Positions 63,061-64,000 of a stretch of DNA of 64,000 bases are shown here, piece after piece. The notes beneath the pieces were generated by a model that made no database searches, was not told where the DNA came from, and saw only the letters and a list, made by a program, of their open reading frames with translations. Each line of letters starts with the position of its first letter. The first letter of the stretch is position 1. Origin of the DNA: Ancistrus triradiatus (Eukaryota > Chordata > Actinopteri > Siluriformes > Loricariidae); contig JAJAGP010001976.1 in assembly GCA_025084515.1 (NCBI GenBank), forward strand, positions 80,129-144,128. The letters run 5' to 3'. The translations under genes and the position numbers were made by a program.

Positions 63061-63479
63061 GTTGTCATGGTATGGGCCATACAATGCTTTCTTCATTCAA
63101 GCCAATCGGTCAGAGAGTGTGGAGAGTATCACTCTGTGGGGATGGGTGAATCTGTTAATTGTGGCTTGGAGGTTGTATACTAGCTTAATCTGCAGGCAAG
63201 AGACATGGGACCATCGGTGTAGTTTTGGAGGAGGGATGTCGCCCTCAAAGTACCCCCTTCCAATAATCGTACTCACATCATTCTTGGGTTTTGTTTTTAA
63301 CAGTGTGATGTTTTCCTGCTAGTGAGATTTGGCTGAAATTAATATTGTTGTTATTATTACTTGTCTTTACGTCCTCATGTATGTCTGACACATGGGGAAT
63401 GCAGTTCTTTAGCATACTAGTTCTACTATTCTGACATATAAAAGCAAGGTGAACGTGCTATCTCTAATAATGTGAGAGA
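63061..63479. other. Unassigned sequence, possibly more of the BEL/Pao element
   Basis: Sits upstream (in the minus direction) of the zinc-knuckle region, so it may be decayed gag. No motif supports this clearly. Confidence 0.3.
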
Positions 63480-63895
63480 TTGCTGGCTTGAAGGTAATGA
63501 CCAAAAGAACAAGATACAAGTGGCCAAAATGAACTTTTATTTCTTAGGATTGTTGCTGGGCATACTCTCCGTGTTGGGGTGAGGAGCTCGGCAGTCCAGG
63601 AGAAGCTCGGAGTAGAACCGCTGCTCGTTTGCATTGAGAGTAGCTGGTTGAGGTGGTATTTGATAAGGATGCCTCCTGGACTCCTCCCGCTAGAAGTGTA
63701 CCAGGGATGGCCAACTGGGAGGAGGCCCTGGGGTAGGCCCAGGATCCACTAGAAGGATTATATCTTCCAGCTTTCCCAGAAGCTGCTGTGATCCCCAAGG
63801 ATTGGTAGAAGTTGCATGGGACAGAGATGACTGGGTTTCTTTGCTTGTCCGCCTGCCACAGCAACCCTGAAATGGATAAGCAGAAAAGATGAAAT
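63480..63895 (+). mobile_element. Rex3-like RTE LINE, 3' end, second copy
   Basis: Same C-terminal region as at 13190-13660: gcttgaaggtaatgaccaaa, agaacaagatacaagtggcc, gatgcctcctggactcctcc, gggacagagatgactgggtt, and the closing gataagcagaaaagatgaaa tgagat. The two copies differ by small indels, and both end in ATGAGAT after the stop. Confidence 0.75.
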
Positions 63896-64000
63896 GAGAT
63901 TGCTGACTTGAATATAATTTAAATTTCAAATATATTCATAGTAAATATATTTCCATTCATGGTACTATTTATGGAGTATTAAATACCAAATATTGGCATT

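Noticed and set aside
1..64000. CRISPR arrays, phage or bacterial operons
   Set aside because: No regularly spaced direct repeats with unique spacers and no prokaryotic gene layout. Every repeat seen is a eukaryotic mobile element or microsatellite.

Overview
This window looks like a piece of a teleost fish genome. It has a vertebrate gene split into many short exons, and introns crowded with Tc1-like transposons, RTE-type LINEs, gypsy and BEL/Pao retrotransposons and tRNA-like SINEs. An ostariophysan (catfish-like) source is a guess from the very high Tc1 load, not something the sequence proves. Nothing looks bacterial or viral, and there is no operon, CRISPR array or phage.

The only host gene I can support is CFAP46 (older name TTC40) on the + strand. 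Eighteen exons can be read between 14216 and 49520. They have matching phases and join into one frame of 2385 bp (795 codons) without a stop. They cover roughly the amino-terminal third of the protein. The start codon and first exon(s) were not found upstream, and the remaining exons should lie beyond 64000. CFAP46 is a tetratricopeptide-type protein of the C1d projection of the ciliary central apparatus, so the gene's role is ciliary and flagellar motility.

Layout: 1-13700 is a transposon graveyard upstream of the first visible exon. It holds a hAT-like remnant, a Tc1 copy, a MITE, and a four-layer nest in which a Tc1 copy (family A) holds a second Tc1 (family B) and a gypsy element, and the gypsy in turn holds an RTE LINE with a 13-bp target duplication. 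14216-21398 holds exons 1-8 of the visible set. One of its introns carries an antisense gypsy whose gag region contains an inverted copy of two CFAP46 exons. 21399-29689 is an 8.3-kb intron full of repeats. 29690-49520 holds exons 9-18, with Tc1 families A, B, D, E, H and K between them. 49521-64000 shows no exon; it holds more Tc1 copies, SINEs, a degraded BEL/Pao fragment and a Rex3-like LINE end. Letters A-K for transposon families, SINE-1/SINE-2 and R are labels local to this report.

Every mobile element seen is broken. The strongest unexpected observation is the 289-bp inverted CFAP46 fragment inside the gypsy gag (17582-17870), flanked by 9-bp direct repeats and ending at an exon boundary. 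I saw no sign of a new defence or signalling system. The novelty lies in how the elements and the gene are nested.
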